Shown here: one piece after another, positions 8,347-17,201 of the stretch | Position numbering within the stretch: the first letter of the stretch is position 1 | How the letters are laid out: each line of letters opens with the position of its first letter | From: Bacteroides faecium | Lineage (GTDB): Bacteria; Bacteroidota; Bacteroidia; Bacteroidales; Bacteroidaceae | Direction: 5' to 3' | NCBI RefSeq assembly: GCF_012113595.1 | Contig: NZ_CP050831.1 | Location: forward strand, 5,084,001 to 5,148,000 | Length of the DNA: 64,000 bases | Program-made: the position numbers and the translations under genes | Notes under the pieces: generated by a model | Databases searched by the model: none | Seen by the model: only the letters and a program-made list of their open reading frames with translations | What the model was told of the DNA's origin: nothing

Positions 8347-8934
8347 TTATTTGATTGTTTCTACTATTTTGCAAGGAACTCCATAAGCCTTACAATTGTC
8401 CGGTATATCCTTTACTATTACGCTACCGGCACCAATAAAGCAGTTCTTGCCCACGTGTATACCTTGTATGATAGTTGTTCCCACTCCAATCCAAGTGCCC
8501 TCGCCAACATGTACATCACCGCTGATAGTGCATCCAGGTGCTATATGCACATAATCGCCAATCACACACTCATGGTCGATGCTCGCCTTTGTGTTGATGA
8601 TACAATGCTTGCCTATCTGCACTTCAGTTTGGATAATGGCACCTTGCATTACCACTGTTCCCTCGCCAATTGTGGCAGTAGAAGAAATGATAGCAGATGG
8701 GTGAATTACTGTTGCAAACTCGCAATTAAGTCGTTCAGCAATCATCTTACGTATCTTGCAGTTGCCAATACTAATGATGAAAGGAGATAAACCGATAACA
8801 TCATGCAACACAGGAATACCCCTCAGCTCTTTAAGGTCAGGATCATCATCCACCACACCTTCCACTCCCCCGCCTTGTGCCTTTATAATATCAATAATCA
8901 CTTTGGCATGACCACTAGCACCGTATAAATACAT
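8347..8934 (-). CDS. PglD-like sugar N/O-acetyltransferase
   Basis: The 195-residue protein has an N-terminal Rossmann-like part (GASGHAKVIIDII) and a C-terminal left-handed beta helix of hexapeptide repeats (about 80-185). This is the architecture of PglD and NeuD. The SIDHECVIGDYVHIAPG segment contains the His expected to act as base. PglD acetylates the 4-amino group of UDP-4-amino-4,6-dideoxy-GlcNAc, the product of the PglE-type aminotransferase encoded 10 bases downstream. Its start overlaps the PglC-like stop by one base (TAATG), so the two are translationally coupled. Confidence 0.85.
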   Translation of the reverse strand: MYLYGASGHAKVIIDIIKAQGGGVEGVVDDDPDLKELRGIPVLHDVIGLSPFIISIGNCKIRKMIAERLNCEFATVIHPSAIISSTATIGEGTVVMQGAIIQTEVQIGKHCIINTKASIDHECVIGDYVHIAPGCTISGDVHVGEGTWIGVGTTIIQGIHVGKNCFIGAGSVIVKDIPDNCKAYGVPCKIVETIK

Positions 8935-9542
8935 TAGTTATTTCCGTTAAAAGGTTTCATAGTAGCGTTGCCCTCTTGTGAGATACCATCACGAACAAGC
9001 ACCTTTTTGACTGTTATGAAAATTACCTTAATATCCGTAATCAGTGTACAGTGGTCTACATACCACACATCCAAAGCAAATTTCTCGTCCCATGACAATG
9101 AATTACGTCCATGACACTGCGCCCAACCGGAGATTCCGGGACGTACTTCATGACGACGAGCCTGCTCTTTACTATACAGGGGTAAATATTGCACCAGCAA
9201 TGGACGGGGACCGATTAGTGACATGTCGCCAATTAATACATTCCAAAACTGTGGTAATTCATCAATACTTGTAGAACGCACAAATTTTCCAACTCTCGTT
9301 AACCGCTTCTCATCAGGTAGAAAATTACCGTCAGCATCGCGCTCGTCGGTCATAGTTTTGAACTTTACAATCTTAAATAGCTTGCCTCCTCTGCCGGGAC
9401 GCTCCTGAAAGAAGAATGCTCCGGCACCTTTATTGGCAAAATGTAACCAAAGCGTTATGATTGCCAGCGGAATAAACAGAATGCTCAATGCTATAAAAGC
9501 AATGCAGACATCAATCAACCTTTTGAAAAAGTGTTTATACAT
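8934..9542 (-). CDS. PglC-like initiating phosphoglycosyltransferase
   Basis: This 202-residue protein is a minimal monotopic sugar-1-phosphate transferase. It has one N-terminal hydrophobic re-entrant segment (about 9-32), then FQERPGRGGKLFKIVKFKTM, and the core with STSIDELPQFWNVL and MSLIGPRPLL. Enzymes of this family transfer a phospho-sugar from UDP-sugar to undecaprenyl phosphate and so start the repeat unit. The start is taken at the ATG at 9540-9542. A longer frame to 9599 overlaps the upstream gene and would add an unusual N-terminus, while 202 residues is the normal size for PglC. It sits between a glycosyltransferase and the PglD-like gene. Confidence 0.87.
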   Translation of the reverse strand: MYKHFFKRLIDVCIAFIALSILFIPLAIITLWLHFANKGAGAFFFQERPGRGGKLFKIVKFKTMTDERDADGNFLPDEKRLTRVGKFVRSTSIDELPQFWNVLIGDMSLIGPRPLLVQYLPLYSKEQARRHEVRPGISGWAQCHGRNSLSWDEKFALDVWYVDHCTLITDIKVIFITVKKVLVRDGISQEGNATMKPFNGNN

Positions 9543-9543
9543 A

Positions 9544-10677
9544 TTATAATATACTATCGTAGAAATCATATAAACATTTACGCACAAATCCCTGCTCATA
9601 TCTCGAAGCTATCAGCTTGCGAGCATTCTTAGCAAGGGCATTACGGTAATTAACGTCAAGCATACGTTTCATGGCATTATAAAGAGCATCAACACTTTTG
9701 GGAGGAATGATAATTCCATTCTCACCTTCTATGACAATTTCACGCGAACCATTAATATCAGTCACAATCTGAGGTAGACCTATAGCACCGGCTTCTATCA
9801 CAACATTGGGAAATCCCTCCCGATAAGATGCGAGCACAGCAATATCCGCCGCCGCAAACCAGGGACGCACATCACTCTGACTACCCACTGCACTAATAGC
9901 CGTGCACTCAGCAATGACCTTCATTGTTTCAGGCTTCAAAGGGTCAAGTTCCTTTTCCTCAGAACCAACAAGAACCAAGCGTGTATCAGGATGCTCTTTA
10001 TTTAATTTAACGAAAGCCTCAACTAGTTCATTAATTCCCTTGTCACCAACTAAACGACCAACAGCAACAAAAGTGCAAACACCCTCTTTCCGTAACTTCT
10101 CAGCTTCAGCCATAATTTCTGGGGTCTTATCAAAGCGTTTAATATCTATTCCACGACAATTGCCATAACCAAGAACTTTAATAGGTTTCCGGGTAATTCC
10201 ATTGTTTAAGAGATCGTTCTTCACACCTTCGCCTTCTGGAATAATATGTGTAGCGCAGGCACAAGTCAGCCAATCAGCCGCCATCAGAATCTTCCTTTTC
10301 AACCCCACGGTAGTGGGGAATACTAGCCCCGTGAACGTATGTGCGCGCACTGGAACACCGACCAACCACGCAGCCATCATACAGAGTAATCCGGCCTTAG
10401 GAGTCATGGAGTGCACCATTTGTGGTTTCTCCTTGCGGAATGTGCGCCACAGTTGCCACAATGTTCTCAAGTCTTTAGTGAGTGATATGTGACGCTGTAT
10501 ATTTAATTCTATACACTTTACATCAGGATGCAATTGATGCACTTCCTCCCACTCGGGACCCGAGGATGAGAGCAACACTACCTCGTACTTCTTCTGAAGG
10601 TCTGGAAGCATACCATTCACAAATACCAGTGACATGGGTACTGTGCAGGCACGAATTATTTTGTATCTCTGTTGCAT
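9544..10677 (-). CDS. GT4 family glycosyltransferase
   Basis: The 377-residue protein has GT-B fold features. The N-terminal half includes HSMTPKAGLLCMMAAWL. The C-terminal half has VAVGRLVGDKGINELVEAF (the nucleotide-sugar site) and the E-x7-E motif region SYREGFPNVVIEAGAIGLP. A domain similar to family-4 WbnK/TuaC-like transferases acting on lipid-linked intermediates is likely. Donor and acceptor cannot be predicted. It ends one base before the PglC-like start, so it may add the second sugar to the primed lipid. Confidence 0.85.
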   Translation of the reverse strand: MQQRYKIIRACTVPMSLVFVNGMLPDLQKKYEVVLLSSSGPEWEEVHQLHPDVKCIELNIQRHISLTKDLRTLWQLWRTFRKEKPQMVHSMTPKAGLLCMMAAWLVGVPVRAHTFTGLVFPTTVGLKRKILMAADWLTCACATHIIPEGEGVKNDLLNNGITRKPIKVLGYGNCRGIDIKRFDKTPEIMAEAEKLRKEGVCTFVAVGRLVGDKGINELVEAFVKLNKEHPDTRLVLVGSEEKELDPLKPETMKVIAECTAISAVGSQSDVRPWFAAADIAVLASYREGFPNVVIEAGAIGLPQIVTDINGSREIVIEGENGIIIPPKSVDALYNAMKRMLDVNYRNALAKNARKLIASRYEQGFVRKCLYDFYDSIL

Positions 10678-10837
10678 AAATTATTTTGTATTCACTTTTA
10701 AAAAAACATTTTTACCACCTTTAGTTCTTCCACCGTATCAATTGAGAATATTCTGTAAGTCTTATACTCAACTGCTTCATAAACCCTTGGCGATGAAACA
10801 ATTGAGTTTAATGAACATCTTCTTACGTGAAGCATTA

Positions 10838-11956
10838 TTATGCTATCGCTTTATTTATATGGTCAAGTAGAATCTTTGCAAGATTATCCCAGGATAAGGA
10901 ATTTATGTAATCTTGAGCTTTTCTAATCATTGTTTTATGGTCATCAAAATTTTCTACAGCATTTTTCATCTGCATATAAAGTGAAATCATAGATATATCA
11001 GAAATCAATGCTAATTGGCCATCTAAAGTCTGTTCCAGCAGTCCTTCATTATTTGTTACAATAAGAAGTGAATTTGCACGCATAGCGATAGGAATTACCC
11101 CTGATTGTGAAGCAGAAGTATATGATATTACCGTAATAGTGTTAGGCATTGAGAAATATTTACAGACTTCATTATCTCCTACAAATCTGTTTTCCACAAC
11201 TGTGTTTGGGCAAGATGCAAGTGCCTCCTTATATTCCGATATATCGCCAGAACCTATTACACGCAGTGATATATCGTTACGTTCCAATGCTAATTTTCTA
11301 TATGCTTCGGCAAGCATTTCTATACCCTTATATTTTGTTATTCGACCAAAAAACAGAAAATTGTATTTTGCTATTGGAAATGTTGCCTCCATGTTTACAT
11401 AATTAACATCATCATAGTGTGAAAAAGCACCATGAGGAATCACTACAATATTCTCTCTTTTCTTCTTATAGTGTTCTACCATATAGTTGAAAAAAATTTT
11501 TGATAGAATCACAACAGAATCGGCCATCCATATAGCACAACGTTGTCCAAGCACAGGAAGTAACGGTTCATTAGGATGAACAATTGGATCATGACAAGTA
11601 AACACAAACTTTGCATCCCTAAAAACGAGATAACGCATTACCAATATCCAAGGATGCCCCATCGGGGCATATAACACATCAACTTTAATATTTTTAAAGT
11701 ACGATTTTATCTCTCCAATATACTTAAACAAAAATTGCCATGTGGCTGAAATTAAATCTTGATAGTGATTAGATGTAGGTATCAAAAACAGTTTTTTCAC
11801 CGGAAGAACTTTCCAAAGCTCTAGATTATCCACTTGTGCAGATATAATTACATATACATTACAACCATGAGCTAATAATCCTCTAGTCATTTCAAAAGAA
11901 TATTCTGCACCAGCTCCATGTCTCCCCAAATATGATACTATGATATTTTTCGCCAT
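10838..11956 (-). CDS. Glycosyltransferase, GT4-like
   Basis: The 372-residue protein shows the GT-B layout: an N-terminal SYLGRHGAGAEYSFEMTRGLL loop, a linker, and FLFFGRITKYKGIEMLAEAYRKL in the C-terminal half, followed by VISYTSASQSGVIPIAMR in place of the usual Glu-rich motif. It is AT-rich compared with the core genes at the right of the window, as expected for an imported sugar-specific gene. It lies in the CPS operon, with only 3 bases to the upstream GT2 gene. It should act on the cytoplasmic face of the membrane to extend the lipid-linked repeat unit. Confidence 0.8.
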   Translation of the reverse strand: MAKNIIVSYLGRHGAGAEYSFEMTRGLLAHGCNVYVIISAQVDNLELWKVLPVKKLFLIPTSNHYQDLISATWQFLFKYIGEIKSYFKNIKVDVLYAPMGHPWILVMRYLVFRDAKFVFTCHDPIVHPNEPLLPVLGQRCAIWMADSVVILSKIFFNYMVEHYKKKRENIVVIPHGAFSHYDDVNYVNMEATFPIAKYNFLFFGRITKYKGIEMLAEAYRKLALERNDISLRVIGSGDISEYKEALASCPNTVVENRFVGDNEVCKYFSMPNTITVISYTSASQSGVIPIAMRANSLLIVTNNEGLLEQTLDGQLALISDISMISLYMQMKNAVENFDDHKTMIRKAQDYINSLSWDNLAKILLDHINKAIA

Positions 11957-11959
11957 TCT

Positions 11960-12835
11960 TTATAGTGTCTTATATCTTATATATATATTTAGAATTATGC
12001 CTCCAGGGATTGCTAAAAAGGTTATAAATGGGCGAGGTGAAGTAAAAAGCATATCCCATTCGTGCCCAAAAATACAACTGGACACATAATGCATCGCATT
12101 ACGAAAATGTTTAGTCCATGTGAAATATGTCATTGACATATACAACCTGCGAAGTTGTGCAAAACTATGTGGGGAGTTTTTGAACTGGTGATAAAGATTT
12201 GCCGACATACCATCAACTTGATAATCCACAAAACAAAGATTCTTATTTATAACAAGAAACTTGTATTCTGCATCAACCTGCAAATAATAGTATATAGGAT
12301 TAAAATTTTTCTCACCTTTAAACACAGGCATCGGAGGTAACGCCTTTAATAAATCAGTACGACAAACTTTCTTGTCATCGCCAATATGAAATTTCGCAAT
12401 TTCATGGAAATGAAATGGTCCTTCTTTAACAAACTCACCTCCATTAGCTGTTCCGTCAAGCCTGTAGTCCAAACCAACTATACCAGCTAAATTCTTACCT
12501 CTACATTTTTTTTCCCAAGTACTTACAATAATTTCCACAGCATTGTCAGGCATATAGTCATCGCTATCTATACAAACATTCAACTCTGTATCCATATTTG
12601 CTATGGCTGTAGTATAGCCAGTATGTAGACCTCCATTTTCTTTCTTTATATAGCGAATAGGGAATTTCTGTTCTTTCAACCACGGTTTCACAACATCTTC
12701 AGTATTATCTGTAGAACCATCATCTATAATAAGCCACTCAAAATCATCACATGTCTGGCGACACAAACTTTCATATAGCCTCACCAATGTATCGCTCCTA
12801 TTGTAAGCTGGAGTAAATACCGTTAAAGTTTTCAT
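11960..12835 (-). CDS. GT2 family glycosyltransferase
   Basis: The 291-residue protein is a GT-A type inverting transferase. TVFTPAYNRSDTLVRLYESL at the N-terminus and LIIDDGSTDNT (about 36-46) bind the nucleotide, and CIDSDDYMPDNA (about 89-100) supplies the DxD metal site. The C-terminus ends in a hydrophobic stretch (FLAIPGGIILNIYI) that may touch the membrane. It is transcribed with the preceding capsule genes. The 272-base gap upstream (12836-13107) is AT-rich and holds no recognisable gene. Confidence 0.87.
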   Translation of the reverse strand: MKTLTVFTPAYNRSDTLVRLYESLCRQTCDDFEWLIIDDGSTDNTEDVVKPWLKEQKFPIRYIKKENGGLHTGYTTAIANMDTELNVCIDSDDYMPDNAVEIIVSTWEKKCRGKNLAGIVGLDYRLDGTANGGEFVKEGPFHFHEIAKFHIGDDKKVCRTDLLKALPPMPVFKGEKNFNPIYYYLQVDAEYKFLVINKNLCFVDYQVDGMSANLYHQFKNSPHSFAQLRRLYMSMTYFTWTKHFRNAMHYVSSCIFGHEWDMLFTSPRPFITFLAIPGGIILNIYIRYKTL

Positions 12836-13107
12836 CTTGTTTTATTAATTATTATATTTATACCAATGTTTATGGATACCGATATTATTACTATAAGTAT
12901 TCTTTATATTGGATTCATATCTGATAAGTAAAATGCAAGTACTTTCTAAAACATCCTATATAAATCGAATCTTAGTTACTTTAGATAAATATTATTCCTC
13001 TCAAACATATACCTAGTTGAAGTACGAGGTGTTTGACAGGTTTGCTTGTTATACTCCACAAGTTGCGGTATTCTTTTGTGAGTAATATGTTTGAAGTTAT
13101 ACATATA

Positions 13108-14106
13108 TTAGAACTTTAATATTACACCACCCCAACTTAAACCCACACCAAATCCTGCACACATTACCCACATACCTTTGTGTATGGTACCAGCCTCTAT
13201 GCAATCCTTTAAACCTATCATCACAGTAGATGATACAGTATTGCCTGTTTCTTCAAGATTCACATAGAACTTATCCTTTGGCAATACGCACACCTTGCGG
13301 ATAGTGTTCAGCATGAACTTGTTTGCCTGATGGAATACATAGTAATCCACATCGTCCTTCTGCATTTGGTTCTTCTCCAAAATTTGAGCCATCATTGCAG
13401 GAACGGCATCCAGCGTGAAATTGAAGATGGCACTACCATTCATATACAGGTAGTCATCAAAACACTGGTGACCGTCCTCATCCTCTACTACAACACCAGT
13501 AGCCTGCTTACAACGAGCCGCACCAGTCTTTACAATCAGGTTATCTGCGCCTGAACCATCAGTTCCTAATACGCACTTTCCAATTTCTGCCATACCCTCG
13601 ATTGAGATCAGACAAGCAGCAGCACCATCACCAAAGATGGAACGATTGCTCTTGTCGGATGGATGGAGATACTTCTGATAGGTTTCTGCAGTCAACACGA
13701 GTACATTCTTTGCAAGACCACTCTTCACGAAGCTGTTTGCCATAGCAATACCATATACACAACCGCTACAACCCAAATTATAGTCGACAGCACCTGCTGT
13801 TGTAGGGATGCCCAACCGATTTTGAAGGATGCATGCAGTTGAAGGCAGGAAGTAATCAGGACTCTGGGTGCAAAGCATCACAAAGTCGATGGCCTTTGGA
13901 TCAATGTTATATTCCTCAAACAACTTGCGGGCAGCCTTCTCTGCCATATCGCCGGCAGTCTCATTTTCGCCAGCAAGGTGTCGGCTGTTCACACCCACCT
14001 TGGCTGCTACCTTGTCCACACTCCACTCAGGAAACTCCTGAAGCAGTTCTTCGTTGGTCACTACTCTCTCAGGGAGATAGTAACTAATTCCTTTAATAAA
14101 TGCCAT
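13108..14106 (-). CDS. 3-oxoacyl-ACP synthase III (KAS III/FabH-like)
   Basis: The 332-residue protein has the KAS III length and motifs. The catalytic Cys113 is in YNLGCSGCVYG, His (about 257) is in YYVFHQANKFM, and Asn (about 290) is in ETGNTVSSTV. FabH enzymes condense an acyl-CoA with malonyl-ACP. This gene is in a capsule operon next to an SDR reductase and a dedicated acyl carrier protein, so it likely serves a specialised acyl chain for decorating the polysaccharide rather than bulk lipid synthesis. It is the last of the five-gene acyl module running from 17198 down to 13108. Confidence 0.85.
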   Translation of the reverse strand: MAFIKGISYYLPERVVTNEELLQEFPEWSVDKVAAKVGVNSRHLAGENETAGDMAEKAARKLFEEYNIDPKAIDFVMLCTQSPDYFLPSTACILQNRLGIPTTAGAVDYNLGCSGCVYGIAMANSFVKSGLAKNVLVLTAETYQKYLHPSDKSNRSIFGDGAAACLISIEGMAEIGKCVLGTDGSGADNLIVKTGAARCKQATGVVVEDEDGHQCFDDYLYMNGSAIFNFTLDAVPAMMAQILEKNQMQKDDVDYYVFHQANKFMLNTIRKVCVLPKDKFYVNLEETGNTVSSTVMIGLKDCIEAGTIHKGMWVMCAGFGVGLSWGGVILKF

Positions 14107-14129
14107 TATTGTTGTTCTTTTTGATTATT

Positions 14130-14882
14130 CTATACCAAAACGCCTTCACCACCTCCGGAGATGTCAACACATGAACCTGTCATCCAGCCTGAGGCATCAC
14201 TCAGTAGATAGATGGCAAGGTTTGCAACATCATCGGTAGTACCGAAGCGTTTCAATGGATATCTGAGTTGGGCTCCTTCCAGCGTCTCTTTATCAACATC
14301 ATTGGTGATGAGATCTGTCCATACCATACCTGGGCAAACACAGTTGACACGAATCTGACGAGAAGCGAGCTCCAAAGCCAAACACTTGGCGTATGCCACA
14401 ATAGCACCCTTTGAGGCACTATAGACGGCATTACCCATTGAAGGAGATTGGTATGCACGTGAAGCTATATAGACAATGGACGAAGCCTTGTTGATTTTCT
14501 TCTTTGAGAGCAATGCAGTTTGCAACAAAATTGGAGCCTCCATATTAGGCTGCATCACGTGAGCAATATCATCCTTGCTAATCTGCTTGCAAGGAACACG
14601 ACTACCCACACCTGCACATTGCACCAGACCATCCAGTTTAGGCAGTTCGCTAACCAGACGATCAATATCCTCTGCTTTAGTAAGATCAGCAGAGATGGCT
14701 TTGTGGTCACCTTCGGACATCAGACTCAGAGTCTCGTTCAGACGCTCTACGTTGCGACCTGTAATGATAACAGTAGCACCCATCTTGGCACAAGCAAGAG
14801 CGATTCCCTTGCCTATGCCTGATGATGCTCCAGTAACAAGAATCTGTTTGCCAACAAGGGAAAACGGATTGAATTGTTCCAT
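14130..14882 (-). CDS. SDR family oxidoreductase (FabG-like)
   Basis: The 250-residue classical short-chain dehydrogenase has the NAD(P) site TGASSGIGKGIALA (about 17-30) and the catalytic set Ser (SIVYIASRAY), Tyr and Lys in YSASKGAIVAYAK. It closely fits 3-oxoacyl-ACP reductases in length and in the C-terminal SGWMTGSCVDISGG. Lying between the ACP and KAS III genes, it probably reduces the beta-keto group of an acyl-ACP intermediate. A sugar reductase role is possible. Upstream lies an A-rich repeat on the coding strand (14895-14930). Confidence 0.83.
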   Translation of the reverse strand: MEQFNPFSLVGKQILVTGASSGIGKGIALACAKMGATVIITGRNVERLNETLSLMSEGDHKAISADLTKAEDIDRLVSELPKLDGLVQCAGVGSRVPCKQISKDDIAHVMQPNMEAPILLQTALLSKKKINKASSIVYIASRAYQSPSMGNAVYSASKGAIVAYAKCLALELASRQIRVNCVCPGMVWTDLITNDVDKETLEGAQLRYPLKRFGTTDDVANLAIYLLSDASGWMTGSCVDISGGGEGVLV

Positions 14883-14894
14883 GGTTACTTTACT

Positions 14895-14930
14895 TTTCGT
14901 TTTAGTTTTCGTCTTCGTTATCGTTTTCGT
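14895..14930. repeat. Degenerate hexamer repeat between CPS genes
   Basis: On the minus strand this spacer reads as imperfect copies of ACGAAA, ACGATA and ACGAAG. Similar material occurs at about 20470-20500 and at 31629-31680 and 31721-31738, always between capsule genes. It may be a slippage-prone spacer. Confidence 0.5.
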
Positions 14931-14952
14931 ATGAAGTCAAAGACTGAGTTCT

Positions 14953-15180
14953 TTACTTATTGTTGATGAGGTTGAATACGTCCTCTACGGTTACGCAAGC
15001 ACGAAGATCTGCACCTGTGATTACCTTGCTGTACTGAGTCTTAGCGAGAGCGATACATCCCATACCAGTGAGTGAAGACCACTCATCGAGGTCGTGGAAT
15101 ATGGTAGAAGGCTGAATTTCACTTACATCAGTGTCATCAAAAAGGTCAGCAAAGTTTGCTACAAATTCATTGAGTTCCAT
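14953..15180 (-). CDS. Acyl carrier protein
   Basis: The 75-residue acidic protein has the size and helical pattern of ACPs. The expected phosphopantetheine attachment site is Ser36 in DEWSSLTGM, where the canonical DSL is changed to SSL. VTVEDVFNLINNK matches helix IV of ACPs. It is not the housekeeping ACP, whose motif is normally DSLD, and its place in the CPS operon suggests a dedicated carrier for the neighbouring KAS III and SDR enzymes. It lies 70 bases upstream of the SDR start and 25 bases after the deacetylase stop. Confidence 0.82.
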   Translation of the reverse strand: MELNEFVANFADLFDDTDVSEIQPSTIFHDLDEWSSLTGMGCIALAKTQYSKVITGADLRACVTVEDVFNLINNK

Positions 15181-15205
15181 TACAATAAAAAATTAAAAGT
15201 TAATA

Positions 15206-16201
15206 CTATGATAATTGATCTTTGATTTCAGTCATCGTACAGGACTGCATTCCATAGCGTTCCTTGCACTTTTTATAAGTCTGGAGGACTCCTTCGAGAA
15301 ATCGAAGGTTCTCCTCCATGTTTGCACCAAAGTTATGCGGATGCCACCACAAGTGGTACATCTCACTCTTCTTGGCGGCATAGGTCATTTCCTTCTTGAT
15401 ACGTCTAAGACGAAGCTCCTCTAAGAAAAAAAGACGAGAGCTATACGGACGAAGCATACGGCTGGCACATACATTCAGCATTCCCTCCTTGTATTCCAAC
15501 TTTTCGTAAGGAATGGAGGTCATGCCACCCACATTGATATAGGCATCGAGCAGTCGGCAGATGCGGTTCTTGATCTCCTCAAATGTACTCTTTGGCTCAT
15601 TGAAGAACTTGAGCGCATTGCCACGATAAGACGTGATACCATATTTTGCACAAATCTTCAGATGTTCGTCTGATACCTGATTCCTTGGGAAGACAATGCT
15701 CTTGATTTCAATACCATTACGTTTAGCAACCTCTACCGCTTTCTTCGTGTCGGCATCAAACTGTTCTGTTGTCTGACCCTCTGCCCAACAATAGTAATGG
15801 CAGTAGGTGTGAGTACCAAACTCCATCCCCTTGTGTGAGTTAATTCTTTTTGCCACCTCCGGTTGGAAGAAAAGACATTCTTCTTCAGCAGTAATCTGAG
15901 TTATGTAATCGTGCTCGTAAGGTGACTTGACCGTTTGCTTGTATGTAGGATGTACCTGAGGGATGTCTGCAAGCAACTCCTTACTGTTGGAGTACATGAT
16001 CATACCCACAGTAGCGAAGGTGGCATGCACGTCATATTTCTCAAAGAGGGCTATCATCTTGTTGATAACATCCGGTACCTGCTTGACATGCGTCTGCCCA
16101 TAACCGTCCTTGGTAAGAACATCTATGATGCCCCACATCAACTCATAGTCGAGGGAAATTACGAGAGTGCCTTTATTGGGATTGTTCATTTGTCCTATCA
16201 T
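15206..16201 (-). CDS. Polysaccharide deacetylase family protein (NodB-like)
   Basis: The 331-residue protein carries NodB-homology features: the catalytic Asp in VISLDYELMWG (about 14-24) and the metal-binding histidines in FGTHTYCHYY (about 130-140), which stands for the usual HTxxH. The family removes N- or O-acetyl groups from carbohydrates. No signal peptide is present, so it should act in the cytoplasm on a lipid-linked or nucleotide-linked sugar. The next gene downstream is an ACP and the previous one a GNAT-type transferase. One reading is that it frees an amine that is then re-acylated. Confidence 0.78.
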   Translation of the reverse strand: MIGQMNNPNKGTLVISLDYELMWGIIDVLTKDGYGQTHVKQVPDVINKMIALFEKYDVHATFATVGMIMYSNSKELLADIPQVHPTYKQTVKSPYEHDYITQITAEEECLFFQPEVAKRINSHKGMEFGTHTYCHYYCWAEGQTTEQFDADTKKAVEVAKRNGIEIKSIVFPRNQVSDEHLKICAKYGITSYRGNALKFFNEPKSTFEEIKNRICRLLDAYINVGGMTSIPYEKLEYKEGMLNVCASRMLRPYSSRLFFLEELRLRRIKKEMTYAAKKSEMYHLWWHPHNFGANMEENLRFLEGVLQTYKKCKERYGMQSCTMTEIKDQLS

Positions 16202-16208
16202 TTAACAA

Positions 16209-17198
16209 TTATACCCAATTGGTTTCGCCATCGCTATCTGCAAATGTAGTCAGCAAGAAGGTGCGAGCCTCCACATCTGCCTTTCTATCCTTCACCTTCA
16301 CAAAGCCAATAACAGGACGAGGGCGACCAATAGACTTGCACCCATGACTCTCCAGCACGTCATCCACAACTTTCAGCGAGCTACCAGCTATCAACATACC
16401 AATATGCAGTTTGCTCATCACCTTCTTGGCTGCCAGATAGATATTCTCAAACGCCTTGGCATCACTCATATCGCAACGATAGTCAACAAGCAGCATCACG
16501 GTCATGTGCTTCTGGATGGTGGTTCGTACTACAAAAAAATCATCCGACTGCTCATCCTTATAGAAAGCGTATGGATGCAGGTCATTGAAGTAACGCCATT
16601 GCAAGAATTCCCTATTGCGAGCAATCTCTAAAAGATTATCGTTATATGGCTTTGTCAGTGCTGGCATTTCCTCACGCGAAAGTTCACGGAAGGTCTTACC
16701 ATTGACAGTAACTGATGAGGGGAACTTCTCTGCTTTGATGTTTGTCCGGAAGAGAGAGATAAACATGCTCAAAGGATTAACAATTCCCACATACTTGCGA
16801 ATCTCTCCCAACATCTTATTGCCCATCTTCAGGTGGATAGGTAGAGCAGTAGGGCCAGAACCTGTAGAACAAGAACGAGGATGCTTATCCATACAAGCCA
16901 GTAGCACATCCACGCCCCAACCTGTCTTTCTGAGGTCTTCATCCACAATCAGGTCGAAAAGCCAAACGGTATCTGTTCGCTCCTGCTTATAGTAGTACGA
17001 CATCTCCGATGCCAACACCTGACCATGTACACTTCCATCCTCTTCGCGAAGGATAAGGCATTGGTCAAGGGCACGCTCATTTCTATTGAACCAGAACTCC
17101 AGATAATCCTTGGCAGGAATCACTTTATCTGGATATATCTTCTTATTATAATCTTGCAGCTGCTGCAAGTCTGCTTTCGTTAATGTTTTCGCTTCCAT
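16209..17198 (-). CDS. GNAT-like acyltransferase
   Basis: The 329-residue protein starts with a region like the GNAT N-acetyltransferase fold: WLFDLIVDEDLRKTGWGVDVLLACMDKH (about 80-107) matches the acyl-CoA binding loop. A second half (about 180-320) looks like another GNAT-type domain, so it may be a tandem-GNAT protein of the FemAB-like kind. It sits 7 bases upstream of the deacetylase and is part of the ACP-containing module. Transfer of an acyl group to a sugar amine or hydroxyl is inferred; the donor could be acyl-ACP. No close relative was recognised. Confidence 0.6.
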   Translation of the reverse strand: MEAKTLTKADLQQLQDYNKKIYPDKVIPAKDYLEFWFNRNERALDQCLILREEDGSVHGQVLASEMSYYYKQERTDTVWLFDLIVDEDLRKTGWGVDVLLACMDKHPRSCSTGSGPTALPIHLKMGNKMLGEIRKYVGIVNPLSMFISLFRTNIKAEKFPSSVTVNGKTFRELSREEMPALTKPYNDNLLEIARNREFLQWRYFNDLHPYAFYKDEQSDDFFVVRTTIQKHMTVMLLVDYRCDMSDAKAFENIYLAAKKVMSKLHIGMLIAGSSLKVVDDVLESHGCKSIGRPRPVIGFVKVKDRKADVEARTFLLTTFADSDGETNWV

Positions 17199-17201
17199 AT
17201 A

